Shown one piece after another: positions 47,039-55,970 of a DNA stretch of 64,000 nucleotides. Position 1 is the first letter of the stretch; every line of letters starts with the position of its first letter. A program made the position numbers and the translations under genes. This DNA comes from Paenibacillus terrae (GTDB lineage Bacteria; Bacillota; Bacilli; Paenibacillales; Paenibacillaceae), in NCBI RefSeq assembly GCF_005217525.1, contig NZ_PNXQ01000001.1:159892-223891 (forward strand), given 5' to 3'. Under the pieces are notes generated by a model. The model saw nothing but the letters and a program-made list of their open reading frames with translations, was not told the DNA's origin and made no database searches.

Positions 47039-48430
47039 TTATCCGTTCGGCTTTGACCCTTTTTCCTTCAGCCATCTTGGCGCTCCCTTGTTTTTACGCT
47101 CACGCTCGCGCTGCGCTTTCCCTGCTTTGGACAAGGCCGCTCCTTTGCTCTTGCTTGGAGCCGAGCCATTTGCCGCAGTTCTGCCAGGACGACCGTTCTC
47201 ACCGCGGGCAGGCGCCTTGCGGCTTTCCGTGGCTGCTCCGTCAGAAGTGGCTCTGGCTTCGGATGGCCTTACAGGCGCACGCTTGGCATCCTCCGGACGC
47301 GGTACGACAACCCGGCCTCCGTGCAACGCACGCTCCGCAATGTCGATGCCCAGTTCACGGGAAAATTTACGCATGATGAACGTTTCACGGTCGGTAACAA
47401 CCGACGCAACCAGTCCTTTACGTCCCATTCGTCCGGTCCGTCCTGCACGGTGAACATAAGCCTGACTGTCCGTAGCTGGATCAAAATGGATCACCATTTC
47501 CAGCCCCTCAATATCCAGACCACGGGCTGCCACATCGGAAGCAATCAGCACCTTGAGCTTGTCCGCACGAAACTGGGCCAGCACGTTAGTACGTGTAACT
47601 TTGTCCGCATCGCCATATAGGGATGCTGTAGTCAGTCCCATATGCTTGAGCTTGGCCTCAATCTCCCCGATGGCATTGGTAGTATTGACGAACACCAGTG
47701 CTTTTCTCGGATTAAAATGACGCACCAGTCGGCGCAGCATGTCCACCTTATCCCGTTCTTCGGATACAAAGTAATAGTGCTCCAAACCGCTGGCCGTCTT
47801 CTGGTCAGGATCAATCCCGATTTCCACGTAATCCTGCATTTCCCGCTTGGCCAGCCCTTGAATTTCGTCGTTCAGCGTCGCGGACAGAAATACGAGCTGA
47901 CGGTCACGCTGGGCAGTGCCCAGGATGTTCGTGACATCGCCTGCTCCCCCGAGCTGGAACATCTGATCCACCTCGTCGATGACGATAGTTGTAATATTGT
48001 GCATTTTCAGCTTCTTGGAAGCGATGAGCTCCCGAACACGTCCCGGTGTGCCGACCACAAGCTGCGGATGGTCCTTCAGCTTCTCGATCTGCCGTTTGAT
48101 GGCCGCTCCACCGATCAGGCCGAGCACACGGATGCCTCGATGCTCCCCATAACGCTGGCCTTCGCGTACAATTTGCATCGCCAGCTCCTGACTGGGAGCC
48201 AGGATCAGCTTTTGCGTGGCCTTTTTCTGCGGGTCAATGGCTTGCAGCAGCGGCAGCAAATAAGCCAGCGTCTTCCCTGTGCCAGTCTGCGAACGCGCCA
48301 ATACATGCCTGCCCTTGATCATTTCTGGTATAGCCTGCGCCTGAACTGGCGAAGGCTGTGTAATCTCATGCTCAGCCAGCTTGGTCAACAGATCTTGTTC
48401 CACGCCGAGCGATTCAAAATTCAATGTCAT
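47039..48430 (-). CDS. DEAD-box RNA helicase
   Basis: 463 aa from ATG 48430. Motif Q (TQPSPVQAQAIP), I (ARSQTGTGKT), Ia (PSQELAMQ), II as DEVD instead of DEAD, III (SAT), then VI (HRAGRTGRMGRKG). The last 80 residues are Lys/Arg/Ala-rich and end in RWLKEKGSKPNG, an RNA-binding type tail. Close to the YfmL/CshB group of Gram-positive helicases that help ribosome assembly or cold growth. It runs straight into ecsA. Confidence 0.92.
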   Translation of the reverse strand: MTLNFESLGVEQDLLTKLAEHEITQPSPVQAQAIPEMIKGRHVLARSQTGTGKTLAYLLPLLQAIDPQKKATQKLILAPSQELAMQIVREGQRYGEHRGIRVLGLIGGAAIKRQIEKLKDHPQLVVGTPGRVRELIASKKLKMHNITTIVIDEVDQMFQLGGAGDVTNILGTAQRDRQLVFLSATLNDEIQGLAKREMQDYVEIGIDPDQKTASGLEHYYFVSEERDKVDMLRRLVRHFNPRKALVFVNTTNAIGEIEAKLKHMGLTTASLYGDADKVTRTNVLAQFRADKLKVLIASDVAARGLDIEGLEMVIHFDPATDSQAYVHRAGRTGRMGRKGLVASVVTDRETFIMRKFSRELGIDIAERALHGGRVVVPRPEDAKRAPVRPSEARATSDGAATESRKAPARGENGRPGRTAANGSAPSKSKGAALSKAGKAQRERERKNKGAPRWLKEKGSKPNG

Positions 48431-48540
48431 GAAAAGGTCCAACCCCTATACGTAAATTCGTTACTCTCCATTATATGCGAAAACCGCCCTGTAACCAAAT
48501 GCAGATATTTAGTCATACCTCCCTTTCATTCAAAATGACA

Positions 48541-48584
48541 AAAAAGATGTCCCTCCACCATCACATGGTTTGCGGGACATCTTT
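48541..48584 (-). terminator. Terminator of the SDR gene
   Basis: AAAGATGTCCC and GGGACATCTTT pair perfectly around a 20-nt loop and end in a T-run on the minus strand; the stem begins at the SDR stop codon. Confidence 0.85.
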
Positions 48585-49363
48585 TATTTTTTGTTCATCA
48601 CGCCATGGCCCAACCTGTCGGTCAGCCTGGGAGCAAGCTGGTACAGCTTGAGAAAAGGAGATATCCACCGTGGCAGATTAACCTCCTCCTTGCGAAGCTC
48701 CATCGCTCTCACGATGTGCTGAGCCACCTTGTCCGGCTTTAGCATAAACCAGCCTACATTACGAACATATCCGCCCGAAGGATCAGCGAGGTCAAAAAAC
48801 GGCGTGTCAATCGGTCCGGGGTTAATCGTTGTTAGCGTAACTCCGCTCCCGCGCAGTTCCTGCCGAAGCGCATTGCTGAACCCTAGCAGTGCATGCTTCG
48901 TTGCTGTGTAGGAGGACGATTTGGCTGTCCCGATTTTACCGGCCATGGATGCCACATTGACGATCTGTCCCGTACCTCTTGCTGTCATTTGCGGCAGGAA
49001 TGCCTTGATACAGCGGACAGCGCCCATATAATTCACATCCATCATTTGTTCAAACTCCGTCAAGTCTGTCTCATGAAAATAATCAAACTTCCCGTAACCT
49101 GCGTTGTTGAGCAAAATATCGACCCGTCCGAACTGCTCCAGCACACGGGCAGCCACGGCCTCTACCTGCTCTTGACGAGTGACGTCCAGAGGGATCAACT
49201 CATGCCTGCCACTCATTCCGGCTGACACTTGTTCCAGCCGTTCCTGCGAACGCGCAGTCAAAATAGGAATCGCGCCCTTTTCGCTCAGCAACCGTGCGCA
49301 GAGGGCACCAATTCCACTGGATGCACCTGTAATGACAACCACCTTGTTTTGCAATGTACTCAT
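48584..49363 (-). CDS. Short-chain dehydrogenase/reductase
   Basis: 259 aa from ATG 49363 (GGAGG 7 nt upstream; the ATG at 49369 touches the SD). Classical SDR: TGASSGIG loop, NNAGYG, catalytic Ser in NVASMAG and Y-x3-K in YTATKHALLG, then NPGPIDTPFF. It uses NAD(P)(H); the substrate is unknown. The C-terminal RWISPFLKLYQLAPRLTDRL segment is seen in YqjQ-type SDR proteins. Confidence 0.9.
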   Translation of the reverse strand: MSTLQNKVVVITGASSGIGALCARLLSEKGAIPILTARSQERLEQVSAGMSGRHELIPLDVTRQEQVEAVAARVLEQFGRVDILLNNAGYGKFDYFHETDLTEFEQMMDVNYMGAVRCIKAFLPQMTARGTGQIVNVASMAGKIGTAKSSSYTATKHALLGFSNALRQELRGSGVTLTTINPGPIDTPFFDLADPSGGYVRNVGWFMLKPDKVAQHIVRAMELRKEEVNLPRWISPFLKLYQLAPRLTDRLGHGVMNKK

Positions 49364-49402
49364 GGACATCCCTCCATATTAAAGAAACCTGCTTCTTTAA
49401 TA

Positions 49403-49867
49403 TTAAGAGATCATCACCTGAATATCCAGCTCACCGATCCCTTCCATCGTAAGCGGAATATAAAGGGCACGCTGAGGTACGAAGGAGGTCAAGTTTTCCG
49501 ACTTCATGACCTGCGGAGGCGTAATGTCGACTACAATCCCCTGATTGGACAAAATCGTGCTGGCATTACCGCTGATCATATTTCCCAATTCAGAAATGGC
49601 GCTTTTGCCCATCTCATCAATTTCAGTCAAAACGAATCCGCCCATCATCGCCGATACCATGCGCAACGCTACCTGTTCATTCAGGCCGAACACAATATTT
49701 CCGCTAAGCTGTCCGGTCATCCCGATCATAATCCAAATATGGTCATCCACCAGCTCGACATTTTTCACACCGAGATCGCCGGGTGAGGGAGAGATTTGGA
49801 TCAATTGTTCAATGACCCGCCGCGCCGACTCCAAAAAAGGATTTATCACTTCTGCCTTCACGATCAT
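49403..49867 (-). CDS. CheX-like CheY-P phosphatase
   Basis: 154 aa. The single phosphatase motif E-x2-N is Glu93/Asn96 in AISELGNMISGNAST, matching CheX; CheC proteins have two such motifs. N-terminal helix VINPFLESARRVIEQ is typical. ATG 49867 follows AAAGGGGCG. It probably dephosphorylates CheY and acts with chemoreceptors such as the one at 12604. Not next to other che genes. Confidence 0.9.
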   Translation of the reverse strand: MIVKAEVINPFLESARRVIEQLIQISPSPGDLGVKNVELVDDHIWIMIGMTGQLSGNIVFGLNEQVALRMVSAMMGGFVLTEIDEMGKSAISELGNMISGNASTILSNQGIVVDITPPQVMKSENLTSFVPQRALYIPLTMEGIGELDIQVMIS

Positions 49868-50288
49868 TGCGCCCCTTTACGATGGGCTTTTAGACACACA
49901 ACAAAAGTCCCATTTTAATTTGAATTTTATTTTTCAAAATGATGCATAACGAATCAACCTTCAATAAAATACTCTCTCTATCACTTATCGACAGCTATCC
50001 GGCAATTTTTTATAGCCGAATCACAAAAAATGTGAATAATGTCCTATTCCATCGCTTTCCATCGAATTCAAATGGATTACTTTTGATGTATAGCAGGACT
50101 TTAGTCTTTATTTTCCAATATACCATACTTCACGGTGTTCTGCTTCGATTCATTGCCCTTCCCGCTCGAATAACCTATAATTTAATGAAATAAGCATAAC
50201 GATGGTTTTACATATGCACATGTGGATTTGTGAAAAATCCTCAGGCTGTATTGCTGCGACAGAATTAAGAAAAGAGAGGAGGAACTTC
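49868..50288. other. AT-rich intergenic region
   Basis: 421 nt between cheX and the LysR gene. Short frames exist on the plus strand, but without ribosome sites or recognisable sequence. Divergent promoters must lie here; none is clear. Confidence 0.5.
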
Positions 50289-51191
50289 ATGAACATCAGT
50301 CAACTTGAAACACTTATCATGATTTCCAAAACAATGAGCTTCCGCAAAGCCGGAGAACTTCTCAATTTGACGCAGCCGGCGGTATCCGCCCAAATCAAAA
50401 GTCTGGAGGACGAGTTCAAGACCATTCTGATCGACCGCAACCAACCCGTCACCCTGACCGACCGAGGGGCTGTTTTTTTGGAACATGCCGAGCGGATCTT
50501 GAGTGTTGTCGAGGAGCTGCGGCAGAAATTGTATGATCTGAACGAAACGCCGCAGGGTCATATTGCGCTCGGCACTACAACGTCCATCGCTATTCAAATT
50601 TTACCGCGTGTACTTTCCTACTTTCAGGATCAATTCCCGCTCATCAAAACCTCCATTCAATCCATGGCTTCCTCCATGATTTATCAGCAGGTGGAAAACG
50701 GGCTTATTGATGTTGGCATCGGTTACTTGATCGAACGTAATCCCAATTTGAGCACTTCGATTTTGTATTACGATTCCTTTGAGCTTGTCGTATCGCCCAC
50801 TCATCCATTGGCCTCCCAACCGCATGCTACCATTGAAGCCCTTCGGGAAATTCCACTTATTCTGCTCTCACCCGATACGGTAGGACGAAAATTCGTGGAT
50901 GATGTATTTAAAAAACACCAAATTGTGCCTCATGTCGTGATCGAGTTGTCCAGCAGCGAGGAAGTCAAACGGATGGTAGAGATTAATCTTGGCGCCGCCA
51001 TTATCTCCAGGCTGTCAGTCTCTCCTGAGCTACGCGCGGGTACGTTGAAAATGATTCACATTACCGAGCTGGAGGTTAGCCATCCGGTAGGGGTCATTTA
51101 CAAATCCGGCCGATATCTGAATTCAGCCATGCAGCAGTTTCTAAGCGATTTAAAAGGTATGCCGGAGACCAATTTTATCAGTTCTGAATAA
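50289..51191 (+). CDS. LysR-family transcriptional regulator
   Basis: 300 aa from ATG 50289 (SD GAGGAGG 8 nt upstream). N-terminal winged HTH (SFRKAGELLNLTQPAVSAQIKSLE) and a LysR substrate-binding domain (HIALGTTTSIAIQILPRVL, FELVVSPTHPLAS). It resembles the CysL/CbbR type. The target is unknown; the following gene is on the same strand 60 nt away but of unrelated type. Confidence 0.92.
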   Translation: MNISQLETLIMISKTMSFRKAGELLNLTQPAVSAQIKSLEDEFKTILIDRNQPVTLTDRGAVFLEHAERILSVVEELRQKLYDLNETPQGHIALGTTTSIAIQILPRVLSYFQDQFPLIKTSIQSMASSMIYQQVENGLIDVGIGYLIERNPNLSTSILYYDSFELVVSPTHPLASQPHATIEALREIPLILLSPDTVGRKFVDDVFKKHQIVPHVVIELSSSEEVKRMVEINLGAAIISRLSVSPELRAGTLKMIHITELEVSHPVGVIYKSGRYLNSAMQQFLSDLKGMPETNFISSE

Positions 51192-51251
51192 CGCACTCAG
51201 CTATGAACACCCTACGAAATACAAACCTTGATTACGAAAGGACGACATCCT

Positions 51252-52061
51252 ATGAAATTTGATCTGCACACCCATCACTTCCGCTGCGGTCATGCAGACG
51301 GTAATATTCGGGACTATATCGAAGCAGGCATTCAGTCCGGTTTACAGGCTATTGGTATTTCAGACCACTCCCCCTTCTTATGCAGCGAGCAGGATCAGGC
51401 TTTTCCAAAAACTTATATGGCGAAATCACAGCTTGCCGAGTACGTAGAAGAGGTACAGCAGCTACAGAAGGAATATGAAGGCCGTATTGACGTGCTGCTC
51501 GGATTGGAAACGGATTATTTCCCTGATTATGCAGAACTGTACCGTTCCACCCTGGCCCCTTATCCGTTCGACTACCTCATTGGGTCGATCCATAATGTTG
51601 AGGGAGACAGCATTTTTAACCGTAACCGTTGGAACGAAGTAAGTGATGCTCGCAAAATCGAGGTCAAGCAAGCTTACTATTCGCTCATTCAGGAATCTGC
51701 TCGGAGCGGTATGTTTCAGATTTTGGGTCATATCGACGCCATGAAAGGGAATTTCCCGGCTTTCTCAGATATTCCTGCCGATGAAGCGATTGATGAAACC
51801 TTGAGAGTGATTGCAGAGTCCGGTGTGGCGATTGAAATTAACACTTCAGGCAAAACCAAGCTCAGTGGCGGATGGTATCCGTCAGTCCCCATTTTGGAAA
51901 GAGCGCATCATTTTGGCGTAGAGGTCACTTTTGGTTCAGATGCCCATAAACCTGTGCGGGTAGGCGAAGATTGGGACGATGTGAAGGCGATGCTGAAGGA
52001 TATTGGCTTCCGCGAATGGGTTTATTTTAAACAAAAACGTAAAATTCCAGTGCCGCTTTAA
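51252..52061 (+). CDS. hisJ: PHP-domain histidinol phosphatase
   Basis: 269 aa from ATG 51252. PHP metal sites: FDLHTHHFRCGH at the start, ISDHSPF, LGLETDYFPDY, SIHNVEG, LGHIDAMK, INTSGKTK and SDAHKP, as in HisJ of Gram-positives. It removes phosphate from histidinol phosphate in histidine synthesis; the other his genes are elsewhere. SD GAAAGGACG. Confidence 0.88.
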   Translation: MKFDLHTHHFRCGHADGNIRDYIEAGIQSGLQAIGISDHSPFLCSEQDQAFPKTYMAKSQLAEYVEEVQQLQKEYEGRIDVLLGLETDYFPDYAELYRSTLAPYPFDYLIGSIHNVEGDSIFNRNRWNEVSDARKIEVKQAYYSLIQESARSGMFQILGHIDAMKGNFPAFSDIPADEAIDETLRVIAESGVAIEINTSGKTKLSGGWYPSVPILERAHHFGVEVTFGSDAHKPVRVGEDWDDVKAMLKDIGFREWVYFKQKRKIPVPL

Positions 52062-52067
52062 AATTTG

Positions 52068-52108
52068 TTTAAGGTGGGATTTGCCGCTCCGCTGCCAACC
52101 ACCTTAAA
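52068..52108. repeat. Perfect 10-bp inverted repeat between hisJ and the alarmone synthetase
   Basis: TTTAAGGTGG (52068-52077) and CCACCTTAAA (52099-52108) around a 21-nt loop, starting 7 nt after the hisJ stop. No T-run follows. Confidence 0.6.
52085..52100 (+). repeat. 16-bp direct repeat, copy 1
   Basis: CGCTCCGCTGCCAACC, identical to 53069-53084. The two copies flank the alarmone synthetase gene. Confidence 0.6.
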
Positions 52109-52175
52109 CTGCACGGCTCCATTATTTTAAATATTATTTATATTTTACAACATCTATGTGTGAGGAGAATTACAT

Positions 52176-52916
52176 ATGTATCTGGAAGACCCGATGGACA
52201 AGATCAAAAAGCTAAAGCACGATATCACGCGTTTTATGCTGATCTATAAATTTGCGCTCGATGAAATGGAAACCAAGATTGAAATACTAAAGCAGGAATT
52301 TCAGGCGTTGCACGATTATAGCCCTATTGAGCATACCAAATCGCGCCTCAAATCCCCTGAGAGCATCATGAACAAAATGTTTCGTAAAAATAGCGAGCTT
52401 TCTCTTACTGCCGTCAAGGATCACATTAAGGATATCGCGGGACTACGCATTACCTGCTCTTTTATTTCGGACATTTATGATGTAAGTGACATGTTACAGA
52501 GACAAAGTGATTTGAAGGTGCTGGAGGTCAAAGATTACATCAAAAATCCCAAACCAAACGGCTACCAAAGTCTGCATTTGCTGATCCAGGTTCCTGTATT
52601 CATGTCCGACTGTCAGGAGCTGGTCTGCGTGGAGGTACAAATTCGGACGATTGCGATGGATTTCTGGGCCAGTCTGGAGCATAAAATCTTTTATAAATAC
52701 AACCAGTCCGTCCCCGAAAGCCTGACACGCGAATTAAAAAATGCGGCAGATTCAGCCAATGCGCTTGACCTCCAAATGGAACGTCTCCACCGAGAAATCA
52801 AGGAGATTAAAGACGCCCAAGGTGAAGAAGACTCTATTGAAGAGATTCGGAAGATTATCATTAATAATCAGCAATTTTCGGTGCCAGCCAACTTTTTGAA
52901 GCTGCTTGGGGAGTAA
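52176..52916 (+). CDS. Small alarmone synthetase, (p)ppGpp synthetase RelP/RelQ-type
   Basis: 246 aa, synthetase domain only, no HD hydrolase or regulatory ACT/TGS domains. Motifs: SRLKSPESIMNKM (ATP site), DIAGLRITCSFISD, YIKNPKPNGYQSLHL (G-loop), EVQIRTIAMDFWASLEH. C-terminal helices (MERLHREIKEIKDAQ) for tetramer assembly. It makes pppGpp/ppGpp from GTP/GDP and ATP under cell-wall or other stress. ATG 52176 follows GAGGAG. A single gene. Confidence 0.93.
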   Translation: MYLEDPMDKIKKLKHDITRFMLIYKFALDEMETKIEILKQEFQALHDYSPIEHTKSRLKSPESIMNKMFRKNSELSLTAVKDHIKDIAGLRITCSFISDIYDVSDMLQRQSDLKVLEVKDYIKNPKPNGYQSLHLLIQVPVFMSDCQELVCVEVQIRTIAMDFWASLEHKIFYKYNQSVPESLTRELKNAADSANALDLQMERLHREIKEIKDAQGEEDSIEEIRKIIINNQQFSVPANFLKLLGE

Positions 52917-52977
52917 TTGGACAGGCTTCGTTAGTGATTTCATCGCTACGCGAATGATTTGATCTTGCGATCGCTGC

Positions 52978-53031
52978 TGCAACGGGATTCTCAGGATTTA
53001 TAAACCCTTTAAAGGGTTGAATCCCATTGCA
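52978..53031. repeat. Nested inverted repeats downstream of the alarmone synthetase
   Basis: Outer arms TGCAACGGGATTC (52978-52990) and GAATCCCATTGCA (53019-53031), one mismatch; inside lies the palindrome AACCCTTTAAAGGGTT (53003-53018). No T-run. The unit together with the 16-bp direct repeat looks like a dispersed intergenic repeat. Confidence 0.55.
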
Positions 53032-53068
53032 AAAGCGAACGCTTACGCTTATCCAGATTCAGATTCTT

Positions 53069-53084
53069 CGCTCCGCTGCCAACC
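53069..53084 (+). repeat. 16-bp direct repeat, copy 2
   Basis: Identical to 52085-52100. The rest of 52917-53126 holds no gene. Confidence 0.6.
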
Positions 53085-53126
53085 GCCTCTCATTCTTAAT
53101 TTCGTTTTTATGTCCATTCATCGCAG

Positions 53127-53336
53127 TTATTTAAAAAGATTAAACCATTGAACTTGAGCCTTGCAGTTTGGATTAATTTGAGCGATTCCTTTAACTGTAT
53201 CTAAACGAGGAACTTTAGATTTAAAATTAGGATGCTCCGATATAGCGGGTTTAATGAGCATCTGGAGGCTGATCCAATCGCCTGAAAGTGTCTTCAGAAA
53301 CAGTTTGCCGTTAATTAATCTTCCTGTTCTGTACAT
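53127..53336 (-). CDS. Possible small protein downstream of the 53342 gene
   Basis: 69 aa from ATG 53336, 5 nt after the stop of the upstream gene. The sequence looks protein-like (LFLKTLSGDWISLQMLIK, DTVKGIAQINPNCKAQVQWF) but has no recognised family and no clear SD. It may be coupled to the preceding gene, or be a relic of a longer one. Confidence 0.4.
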   Translation of the reverse strand: MYRTGRLINGKLFLKTLSGDWISLQMLIKPAISEHPNFKSKVPRLDTVKGIAQINPNCKAQVQWFNLFK

Positions 53337-53341
53337 ACACG

Positions 53342-54001
53342 TTAATAACCGGATACATAGCGGTCGACTTCGTCCTCAACCCTCTCAATCGCTTGAATCA
53401 AGGGCATTTCAGGTTCCTCCTGTTTATATTGAATAGCCTTCTCACACGTACCTCCTGCCCCTGCCCACTCCCAATACAGATGAATGTCTACAGACTCCAG
53501 AAAATATACAGATAAGGCTTCAACAGGATTTGCAGCATACAGCTTCATAAATTCCTCGTCTGTAAGCTGATGCTGCCGAAGATACTCACCTTTCATATTG
53601 CAGAGTAGATTAAAAGTGTCTTGTTCGTTAATATAAATAGAACGGGCAACGAATTCATTGCGCCTTTCAACCGAGTTCAGTATGATTTGCATAGCGTTAC
53701 GGATGTGCTCGTCTTCGGGACTGATATGAAACATTTGAATGAGATTGTTCGTGGTCAATTTGGGGTTAAACGGGGCTGGCTCTATGATTCGTGTCCACAC
53801 ATTAGTCTTTCCATTCTCAAACACTTCAATAGCGTCTGAGACATTATAGCCTATCGTTTGCCATTTACGGTTCAGAGCATCGGTGATGTGATAATAATGT
53901 ATCTCTTGGTCATCGCTTCCCACTTCTTGCGGCCAAACTGTTTCCATGCGAACGATGTCCAGAATATGTTGTTTGTTGACTTTGTCTTCTAGTGTAGTCA
54001 T
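53342..54001 (-). CDS. Hypothetical protein
   Basis: 219 aa from ATG 54001 (GGGGG 8 nt upstream); an ATG at 54088 would add a hydrophobic leader without an SD. No family recognised. Mixed helix/strand, acidic, with Trp-rich stretches (NRKWQTIGYNVSDAIEVF, HLYWEWAGAGGTCEKA) and no membrane segment after the chosen start. Marks the left side of an accessory patch that includes XRE regulators. Confidence 0.7.
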   Translation of the reverse strand: MTTLEDKVNKQHILDIVRMETVWPQEVGSDDQEIHYYHITDALNRKWQTIGYNVSDAIEVFENGKTNVWTRIIEPAPFNPKLTTNNLIQMFHISPEDEHIRNAMQIILNSVERRNEFVARSIYINEQDTFNLLCNMKGEYLRQHQLTDEEFMKLYAANPVEALSVYFLESVDIHLYWEWAGAGGTCEKAIQYKQEEPEMPLIQAIERVEDEVDRYVSGY

Positions 54002-54175
54002 ATGTATTTCCCCCGATTCTTTTTGGTAAAATGGCAATAGCAAAGCCAAGGATATGATGCATATCCTTTTGTTTAGGATGAATTTCACAGTAAATATATA
54101 CTCTTATAGCGATAAATAAAATATACTCTTGAAGATATAAATTGTCAATAAAAAAATCCCGGAGGCATCTATTTA

Positions 54176-54391
54176 ATGTTGAAAATCAAAATTAAGCTAA
54201 AGGAAGTATTAAAAACAAAAGGAATCACTCAAAAAAACTTAGAAGCTATGACAGGAATACCCCAATCCAGAATATCTACTCTTTGTAGTGGTAATCGACA
54301 AGAAGTTAACCTACTCATGCTTGAAAAAATCGCCCATGCTTTGGAGATCACAGACTTATCCGAATTAATTCAGTTAGAAGAAGAGAACTAA
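54176..54391 (+). CDS. Small XRE-family DNA-binding protein, copy 1
   Basis: 71 aa, almost entirely a Cro/C1-type HTH: LKEVLKTKGITQKNLEAMTG then IPQSRISTLCSGNR, MLEKIAHALEITDLSELIQL. GGAGG 10 nt upstream. The family acts as a dimeric repressor. A shorter-lived switch function, as in phage or toxin systems, is possible; no partner is obvious. AT-rich codons compared with the flanking core genes. Confidence 0.88.
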   Translation: MLKIKIKLKEVLKTKGITQKNLEAMTGIPQSRISTLCSGNRQEVNLLMLEKIAHALEITDLSELIQLEEEN

Positions 54392-54426
54392 TGACTTCTT
54401 AATTCAAGTTAGGAGATAAATCTAAG

Positions 54427-54639
54427 ATGGAACTGATCATAAAACTTAAAGACGTTATGAAAGAAAGAGACATCACTCAGTTACAATTGGCAAAAATGGC
54501 AAATGTCCGGCAAGCTGTAATATCGGAATTATGCAGAAATGCTCGGGAAGAAGTAAATTTAGCTATGCTAACAAGGATCGCCATCGCTTTAGATATTAAG
54601 GACATATCAGAATTAATACAATTTGATGAGACAGAGTAG
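54427..54639 (+). CDS. Small XRE-family DNA-binding protein, copy 2
   Basis: 70 aa, paralogue of the gene 35 nt upstream with the same frame of residues (LKDVMKERDITQLQLAKMAN, VRQAVISELCRN, MLTRIAIALDIKDISELIQF). The DNA-recognition helix differs (RQAVISEL versus QSRISTL), so the two may bind different sites. SD TAGGAGAT. Same operon as copy 1. Confidence 0.88.
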   Translation: MELIIKLKDVMKERDITQLQLAKMANVRQAVISELCRNAREEVNLAMLTRIAIALDIKDISELIQFDETE

Positions 54640-54747
54640 AGAAATTCTACAGGGATAACTGGAAGGATTAGATAAAACTCCATGTTTTTTCGGACAGACG
54701 ACCGAAGTTAAATGAATGAGGTTAAGGAAACATTACATCTTTGATAA

Positions 54748-54870
54748 AAACCCATAGCTGCCTTTAAATATATATCTACCGAAGGTTATACTAACGTCTC
54801 CATGTGTGATGTAACTGAAGAAGCAGGCGTGTTATCAAATCAATTAAATTACTACTTTAAGGATTATTGA
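54748..54870 (+). pseudogene. TetR-family regulator remnant
   Basis: The frame reads AAFKYISTEGYTNVSMCDV then TEEAGVLSNQLNYYFKDY and a stop. This is the N-terminal HTH of a TetR protein, without a start and without the ligand domain. It lies 109 nt after the second XRE gene. Confidence 0.75.
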
Positions 54871-55437
54871 AACTCAAATTACAACGAGCAAGCCTAAAAT
54901 GGCATTGCTCGACATTGAAGCATGAGAATCTTTTTCGGGATACTGCTCAACACATTTCTTAATTGCAATCATAGTTCTGATCTTTGACAAATTCCTTCTA
55001 GATCTACTCCCGTCATACCCTCCGTTACTTGAGCAAAAATAGAAAACGAAACATACTCACTAAGTATCGTAATTTAGTAAAGACAGCGCAATAAGATAGC
55101 CAAAACGTGATTTAAGCAAGGATACCTCCATTCCTCATATCACACGCGTCGAGACGATGGAAAGGGATATACGTCTTCTACAGTTTATGTAGTCTTCAAC
55201 CTCAAAAATATTTTCTTTCAGACTAACTCGTTGGGAACCAGTCTACCTCAGCCCTAATATGGTAGCCCGAAAATCAACAAGGTTCTCAATAAACAAGGAA
55301 ACGGATATTTTAGAAAGCAGTAGCTCGAATCATGTAAGACTTAGGGCTAAAACCTGCCACCGTCAAGAAATATAAGGCTACAATGTGTTTAATTATAATC
55401 AATTTCGTCCGAACACTCCGTATGAGCCGAGGTATCA
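54871..55437. other. Decayed region without a supported gene
   Basis: Many stops in all frames and no ribosome site. Probably an eroded part of the TetR gene and of insertion sequences; the origin is not identifiable by eye. Confidence 0.5.
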
Positions 55438-55886
55438 TCTAATTCCCACCGAAGAAAGCTGGCTATACCGGGCCAGCGTAATGTACCTGTGCAGCCGTAA
55501 AATCGTAGGTTTTTTATGGATGGAAGAATGGCAAAGGAACTGGTCGTTCAAGCACTAGACTGGGATTAATCAGCAGGAACTATCCGGAGTAGTCCTCTCA
55601 CCACTCAATCGGGAAAGTAATACATGATATCAAACTAGATTGAACCAATACAATATGAAGGGGGGCTTAAGTCGGAGGGTAACTGTTATGACAATGTATG
55701 TATTGAATCTTTCCATAGCATCCTGAAAAAAATGATTTACCTAGAAAAATTCAAGACACGGGGAGCGCATATTCGAGTACACTACATTTTCTATAATGCT
55801 AAGTACATTCACTCAACCATTGGGTATATCACACCGAATGAATGCAAACTTATGTACCAAAAAACAGCCTTATTTTCTCGATTCTA
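55438..55886 (+). pseudogene. IS3-family (IS150 group) transposase remnant
   Basis: Two pieces of an orfB integrase: IPTEESWLYRASVMYLCSRK with IVGFLWMEEW from 55441, then GNCYDNVCIESFHSILKKM, IYLEKFKTRGAHI and STIGYITPNEC to about 55850. The first and second pieces are in different frames, with stops between. The DDE glutamate region (IESFH) remains; the N-terminal part is lost. Inactive. Confidence 0.85.
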
Positions 55887-55970
55887 GGTGTCTACTTTAT
55901 TAACAGAGGTACACTTCTAATCTCAATGTGCACAGTCGAATTTATTACCATTATGAAAGGAAACTTCAAA

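Noticed and set aside
49939..50193. 84-aa plus-strand ORF upstream of the LysR gene
   Set aside because: No SD, composition typical of AT-rich intergenic DNA, no recognisable family.
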